NCBI GenBank assembly: GCA_907165135.1
Contig: OU015567.1
Location: 3,849,001-3,913,000 of the forward strand
Length of the DNA stretch: 64,000 bases
DNA from: Oikopleura dioica
Taxonomy: Eukaryota > Chordata > Appendicularia > Copelata > Oikopleuridae
Reading direction: 5' to 3'
Position numbers and translations under genes: made by a program. Shown one piece after another: positions 57,913-64,000 of the stretch. Below the pieces are notes generated by a model. The model was not told the DNA's origin. It searched no databases and saw only the letters and a program-made list of their open reading frames with translations. The first letter of the stretch is position 1. The number at the start of each line of letters is the position of its first letter.

Positions 57913-60900
57913 TTGAGAAGAAAAGGGGAGAAGGCGTATCTTTTCCCCGAAGAAGTCTTGACAACGCGAAGCATTCATACTCAAGAAAGAGATGTAAAAA
58001 AGGAGAAATCATGGAAGAAAAAAGTGACTGAACAACTGAGCCTGGCGAAGCATGGAAGCTCAACTAACAAGCAGCTTCGCAGTTACGTATTTCTTGGCTC
58101 TTTATTTTGGATAACAGTCATTCTTATTGGTAATTCTTTTTCAAAATAAATTTTTCAATCAGATCTGCATTTAGCCAATATCAAATCTCTTGAAAAATCC
58201 CGAGGCGTCAAAACCTTCCTTACTTCGACTTGTCACCGCAATTACAAAAAATGCGTTCAAATAGCAAGCATGGACTTCTGTGGCTATTTGATGAAGCAAT
58301 GTCATGAAACACAAGAGTTCATCCTTCCTGAGCCAGTTTCCATGATCGAAGCAACGAAAAAGAAGCTCGAAAGCTTTTCGTCCGAAGAAAATGAAGTGAA
58401 TCTCCGCCGCTGCCAGAAGAAGCAGTTTTACGACCAAAAGGTCTGCCGCCATCTCTGTTCAAAAACGCTTGTTTTGGAATCAACGAGGAGGAATCCGATT
58501 TCGCCCTGTGAGCTGATTTGCTTTGAGCTGACTCGATCTTTTGATGCTTCTGGAGAGGTTTGCCCATTTCAAAAATATTGTAAAAATGGTTGCCCTTGTC
58601 CTTTTTACGAGTGTGAGAAAATACAGTCCCGGCAGACAATGATTCCTGTTTTCGATTTGCAGGAAAGAAGGGAAAAAGCGAGAGTCGGAAATATTGAATT
58701 AATTACTCGCCGGTGGGAAGATTTGAGGAGAGATAAATCGAAAAATTACGATTGGGAATTTCCGATTGTATTTTCCGATTTCAGTGAAAACAGTAAACAA
58801 ATAAGAATAAATACTTCAGATTCATTATACGGTGATAATTTATACCACTATGAAAGTTTTTCTCAATTTCATTCATTATGATTACTTACTGAAGTTCTTA
58901 ACCGGTAAATCACGAAAAACAAAAAAGTCAACCGGTGCGACTTTTCTCAATGGCGAGCACTACCTGGTCGATGCAATTGGTAATATGATGAAAGTGAAAG
59001 AAAATGGCGATGCACCGGTTTTTTTACCTAGTCAGCTAAAAAGCATGTAAGCTCAATAAAGCAAATGCTCAATGTATGTGCCATTTCAATCTTAATTTTT
59101 CAGAGGATTCTTTGTTTTCCACTTTGGATCGTCGATTGGAACTCATTTTATTGAGATTTTTCTTGAAGAAGATGAGAAAAAGATCTTTCCTGTCGTCGTT
59201 ATTTGAAAACGGTCAACAGAGCATGATTCTTTGATACAATTCGTTGTTTTGACCACTTAAAAGTTCACCAACAGGAAGAGAGGATAAGTGCTACTACTAC
59301 GCGCCAGAATACAACTTGGATCGTTTTGAGGAAGCGCAAGGATTTATTGCGAGCAAGCATTTCAACGCAAAAGTTTCTTCTATCAGCTTCAAAGGAGTGT
59401 TTAACTTGATGAGCGTCAAGCTTGGGGATCATTACATAAAGCTCTCGACGACCATTGCATTGAACAAAATAAGAAGGAGCGAAGAATTGGAGAAGGGGTG
59501 GAGGAAAAATGAGATTCACTTGCCAGCAGAATTCAGAGGCTTGGATCCTGTTCATATTATTCCTTTGAAAAGGGTTTAAGAGATTTCGCTGTTATAAAAT
59601 TTTATTCACTTCAAACTCGAAAAAGACAGATTCAGGAAAGCTTCTTCTGATTCTTGTCACACGAAGCATTGCCCTCTCCAACACACTTTATTCAGTGTTG
59701 CTGGAAGCTGGGGGAAAATTTCTCACTCTCGGTAGCGAGTGGGTCGGGTCTCTTGTGAAATATGAGCAAGAGTCCATCTGTTACTCGGAATTGTTTGCCC
59801 GGGATGATCTGAACTACACCGACCATTTTGGCCATAACAACGACGAATGCGAGTATTTCGGAAACGGAATTATTTATGATGAGATGGTCTTTATTCAAAA
59901 TTACGTTTTCGGCACCATTTTTCAAGTCGAATTCGATTTCGAAAAAGTCCAGCTCGAATTCTTTCAAAAGAACTTGACGGAGAAAATACACGTGACAAGC
60001 AATCCCTTCTTCGCTTTTCACGACGATGTTTTTCCCGCTTTCGCCAAGAACACAATCTTTCAACCAGAATTTTCACGCACGAGCTACTATCACAAAACAA
60101 TCATTCCGGATAACTTCTTCTCTTCTCTTGAAGAGTTCAAGCATATCTCCACTCTTGAGTTGGAAATGGAAGGCAAAGAAAATTTCAATTTCATCTTACG
60201 CGCTCAAGATTCCAAAGAAACCAAGGTTTTTGAGCTGCAATTCTACGATGGAAAAGTTCTCATCCGCTCTGGAATTTTTCAAAATGGAACGGTTTGGTTC
60301 GAATCTGATTATTTTGTTGGGCGATTTATGTTCGAATCAGAGGGGGAAGAATCGGAGTTTCGGATCACTCTGCATCATTTGTTCAATTCTAGTGTTGTTG
60401 AACTTCTTGATAATCCAAAGAAATATGGTGGAAGAAAATCGAGAGTTGAAATAAGTGGGCTTGACAAAATCGAAGACAGGAGAGTCCGCGTTTTTAAAGT
60501 TGATCGCGAAGTGATGATTAAAAATATTATTTACTCCATTACCGATTTGAAATCAAGACAAATAAATGTTTTGCGTTCCGATACTTTTGACGAATACGCA
60601 CCTTTTTCAATTTTACCTGCTGATGGATCTACAAATAGAAATTTCCGAATTAAAGCTCCTTTTGGCTATGCAGGAGATGCTTATTGGGAAGGCTCAAAAC
60701 ACGCGCTGGTAAGGGATCGACTCTATATTTTTGGAGGGCATCATGATGCGACTGTTGCAAAAGGGTGTATCACAAGTTCTGATTGGATAGTTGGCTGTGG
60801 TTCGTATAAAGTAAGATAAGACAATCAAGCAAGCCTTAAAATTATGTTTCAACAGATTGCTCGATTAGATGGATGCTTCTTTACGGAACTGAGTTTACAG

Positions 60901-62553
60901 CTTTCTTATGAGTACTCAGTTATTTTCGGAGGCCATGCTGCTTTAAGGATATAGCCGTTCTCAAGGCACTTTCGTAGCGCCGAAATGTGACGATAAAATT
61001 TTTTCATTTCAAGACAGGTCCTACCTAAAATTATGTCTAGAATTCGATTCTGATGTTTTTTAAAATTTTTTTCAAAGAAAATTTCTCTCTGGAGCGATTT
61101 GAAATCTTACGATCACTTTTTCTCGAAATTTTTCAATTAAATCGCTAAAACTAAACCGTGTCTTATTATAAATAACTGCTAATCTATCTTCCTAGGGCCT
61201 CGAAATTTCAAAACCCGAGCAAATTTTCATTCTAGCGTCTTCTTCTTTTTGGCTTTTCTTTTTCATAAATGCTGCGTTCAGGGCGCTCGACCAATCAGCG
61301 CGCTCTTTCACATGCGCGCCTCACCGCGCGATGGAGGAGGGCGCCCAGCGCAGCAAACCAGAGCGCTGTCTGACGCTTCGGCTTACTCAAGTAAGCCTCA
61401 TAAAAATGGCTCTAGAATCATAAATAATTGGAATCTATTTAATTTTAGACCCTAGGAATGTAGTGAAAGGTCCAAATTTTTAATTTATCAAAAAAACTCG
61501 ACTGATTTAATGGAAAATTCTCGAGAAAAAGTGATCGTAAGATTTAAAATTGGTCTAGAGAGAAATTTTTCCATTTAAAAAATAAAAAGAACACAAGAAT
61601 CGGGTTTCTTAGGCAATTTTAGGTAGGGTTCCTTTTGAAATGAAAAAATTTTATCGTCCCCTTTTGGCGCTACGAAAGTGCCTTGAGAACGGCTATATCC
61701 TTAACTCTTGAAGGTGGCGATCAAGGTTCTCATGAAAAATTTGACGTTCAAAGTCAGTATAAAGAAATAAAGCTCGTTTTAGCTATTATTTGTTTTGGAA
61801 GACCAAAACCACCTAACCATTTGTCTGAGAAGGGGTACTGTGAAATATTCGACGAATTTACAGTAAAGAAGACATTTACCAAGATAAGACAAGTTACCGA
61901 CAGCTCTCAATTGGCGCTTTACAACGGGCGTCCTACAGTGATCGGCGAATATGCAACTGAAGTGGAGACATATACAAAAAAAGGAAAATGGACTCGTTTG
62001 CCGAATCATCCGAGGTTGACCAGTAAAAAAAGTTTTTTATTAAATGTTAGAACGATTGCTTGTTTTTCTGCGATCGGGCTGCCTTCAGGAAGCCTTTTAA
62101 CTATTAGTGGAGAGGATTATGAATCGCGGTACTATTCTAAAGAAATTTGGCGACTAAAGAATAACAAGTGGTCTTTGATGGGCTCTCTTTTATATGTAAT
62201 TTAAACTTCTCTTTTTACCCTCTATATTTTTTATTTTTTAAGTCTGTAATTCAATCATCAGCAATATTAATGGACGATTCCGTCTTTGTTTTTCCTGGCT
62301 ATTTCGATTACATGGACATTTATAATGGTCTTCTTGATCGGGGCTATTATCCTGTTCAAAAAGTCACTTTAGGAAGAGTTAGAATTGTTCAAAAATGTGC
62401 AAAATTCTCACATTTTATTTTGTTTCTGTTTTAATCCTCAATCAAGACTCAAATGAAAATTTCGTTTCAACGGAAATAATTACTGCTGGCAATGAGAATG
62501 GAGTCTTATATCCGATGGTATTTGAAACGCCTGTTGGTTATTGTAGTCTGTAG
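57913..62553 (+). CDS. membrane-anchored kelch-like protein B, interrupted by an insertion
   Basis: N-terminal cytosolic basic region, a signal-anchor helix (SYVFLGSLFWITVILI), then Cys-rich ectodomain parts (STCHRNYKKCVQIASMDFC, RRCQKKQFYDQKVCRHLC), then long beta-rich stretches (FLTLGSEWVGSLVKYEQE, FELQFYDGKVLIRSGIFQ) and kelch-like blades (LVRDRLYIFGGHHDATVAKG, RLDGCFFTELSLQLSYEY, VIFGGHAAL). The terminal exons end in ETPVGYCSL, like kelch gene A. Internal junctions near 58870 and 59210 were not fully resolved. At 60943-61704 an inverted-repeat element splits an exon. Confidence 0.65.
60947..61700. mobile_element. TTAA-flanked foldback-type element in an exon
   Basis: A 754-bp element flanked by TTAA on both sides (60943-60946 and 61701-61704). 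The ends ggatatagccgttctcaagg are inverted, and the arms extend nearly 200 bp with scattered differences. The loop holds a GC-rich stretch near 61280-61370. No transposase. Removing it with one TTAA joins GGHAAL to TLEGGDQGSH in frame. TTAA targeting is typical of piggyBac-like elements (family knowledge), though ends here start GGAT rather than CCC. Confidence 0.9.
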
Positions 62554-62744
62554 ATTCTAAACCTTTTGAAGATGATATGAGCAAATAAAAGTCATCAATT
62601 TTAAGTTTTCCAATTTATTCAGAAATATGTTTCTTTAAATAGAATACAGATAAAGACAGGTAAACGAAAATAACTTTAGCTCGTAAATTTAAAAGAAGGA
62701 TAACTGTGATCTAAAAGTAAAATGAAAAGCCAATGAAAATATTT

Positions 62745-63845
62745 CTAGGCGGCAATATTCATGTTCTTCATCCATTTCTGCAGCTCGATTCCTTCTTCCT
62801 TCGTTGGCTCCACCGAATTTCGGTCTTTCTCGTTAGCATATTTGGCCTTCATTTCCTCCAGTTCCTGTCGAAGAGAAGCGTTCGTCTTTTTCTCCTTCTC
62901 CAGTTGTTCCATCAAGCTTATTTCCGACTCACAAGCTTGCAGCTAAAAATCCATTTTTCCCTTCAAAAATCAGCTTCAATTCTACCTTTTTCTTCGTTGA
63001 TTCCCGCGCGCCAAGAAGAGCGAATAGTTTCAGCTCTAGAATCTTGTCCTTCAGCAGCTTTTTCTGATCCTCGACGTTTTCTCGCGCCTTTTTGTACCTG
63101 TTTCTTTCTTCTTTGATTGTTTCGTTTTTAACCGAAAGCTGGGCGGTGACATCGATGAGTTTCTTTCGCATAAAAGTGTTGACTTCGCTCTCTTCCTCGA
63201 GTTTTTTGATCAGATCGGTTTCGCATTTCAAGGCGGCTTTCTTAATTTTACGATGAAAATTGAGCACCATTTTGAGTGTCATATTGTTTAATAAACCCTT
63301 TGGACTCACCTCTAAAGTCTTCACATGTTTGTCGAGCTTTGAAATGACTTCTTTGAGCTCTTTTATCGCAGCTGCGTGGTCCTTCTTCGTATCAGTGTAG
63401 AGCTTCTGGAAGTGGCGCATCATTTTGAGACAGCACTGAATGAAGATATTCCCTGTTTTCTGAAGATGCGCTAGTACCTTTTGATGCTGATCAATGATCG
63501 CGTTTTTACCGATGGATTTTTCTGCCAGAGTCATGCAATCGTCAATTGAACCAAGTGCCTTCTCGAGAATCGAAGTGATGAGGTCCTTTGACTCGGAATC
63601 TGGCACAGTATTGTTCACTCTTGCTGATCTGAGTTGAAAAACTGAAAGATTACGCTTTCTTCTCAATTTTGTCAACTCAGTTCCTAGTTCGAGGAATTCT
63701 TCCATCCTCTCTTTGTAAATTTCGATCGTATCTCTGAGGTTCTGCTCGTCCTGTTTCAATTGTTCCTTATGATCAAGATAGTCACTCTGCATTTTGTTTA
63801 AAGCCGCCTGCATCTTTCTTTCTTTTTCTCTCTTTTTTTCTCTAG
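62745..63845 (-). CDS. coiled-coil protein, 5' exons probably outside or unresolved
   Basis: Starts after an acceptor (ttttatcgcag) at 63845 as LEKKREKERKMQAALNKMQS, then long heptad-rich helices (DQHQKVLAHLQKTGNIF, KKLEEESEVNTFMRKKLIDV, NRYKKARENVEDQKKLLKDK) and, after an intron, the final exon ESEISLMEQLEKEKKTNASL, ending WMKNMNIAA. Two GT-AG introns are in phase: one replaces an in-frame stretch near 63240-63310, another near 62943-62985. Family not identified; the helix-rich shape is like ciliary or centrosomal proteins. Region 63846-64000 may hold earlier exons. Confidence 0.6.
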
Positions 63846-64000
63846 CTGCGATAAAATAAAAATGAAGAAATGACGAAAGGTGAGAGAATCTTTTTAGCGG
63901 TTCTAGAAAAAATCTCAGAAGAAGAAACCTTTTGTGGTCCCGGAGATTCTAGAAATCAGGAGGCATTTTGAATGAATTGTTCGAGCTAACCGACTCTAGT

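Noticed and set aside
60943-61704. The TTAA element as an ordinary or GA-AG intron
   Set aside because: Using the available GA donor and AG acceptor near the ends breaks the frame; only exact removal at TTAA restores it.
63225-63310. In-frame stretch PKGLLNNMTLKMVLNFHRK as coding
   Set aside because: It starts with gtgagt and ends with aag, and disrupts the heptad pattern. It reads better as an in-frame intron.

Overview
This looks like nuclear DNA of a larvacean tunicate, most probably Oikopleura dioica or a close relative (inference). The gene set is metazoan and chordate-like: IFT54, CHK1, CDKL5, MMAA, ACSL, PPP1R7, a Gal/GlcNAc-type sulfotransferase, and secreted CUB, ZP-like and kelch-like proteins. 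Genes are densely packed on both strands. Most introns are only about 37-80 nt, and at least eleven are best explained by non-canonical GA-AG boundaries, with one GC-AG. Some start codons sit directly behind a splice-acceptor-like AG, as expected with spliced-leader trans-splicing. Exon models were built by hand from conserved family sequence, phase and boundaries; single-exon edges may be off by a few codons.

Layout. 1-18915 is a minus-strand housekeeping block: PPP1R7 (3' end outside the window), IFT54, MMAA, a novel PDZ/AT-hook/coiled-coil protein, then a Penelope-like retroelement with 217-bp inverted arms (9391-11250), APRT, a long-chain acyl-CoA synthetase, CHK1 and DPH3. DPH3 and CHK1 are 41 bp apart and look like an operon. 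19059-28859 is a direct tandem duplication of a 4.9-kb unit. Each copy carries a Golgi sulfotransferase gene, a decayed REXO4/ISG20-like exonuclease and a decayed transposase-like ORF. The copies differ only by single-base changes in three homopolymers, one of which frameshifts the first sulfotransferase.

29000-37800 holds small lineage-specific secreted or coiled-coil proteins, a purple acid phosphatase and two MITEs. 37857-40345 is CDKL5. 42947-47403 is a TDRD12-like gene (helicase-like, degenerate C3H, Tudor, CS). 47806-52306 carries two tandem tiny secreted peptides, a kelch-like secreted protein and a PhoPQ/AprA-type hydrolase-fold protein. 52424-55284 holds a one-pass membrane protein and a kinesin-3-like tail protein without a motor. 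56448-62553 has two very small genes and a large membrane-anchored kelch-like gene whose exon is split by a TTAA-flanked inverted-repeat element. The window ends inside a coiled-coil gene.

There is no single new pathway here. The best signals are the GA-AG splicing, the tandem duplication, the inverted-arm Penelope element, telomere-like repeats inside introns, and the unusual domain architectures.
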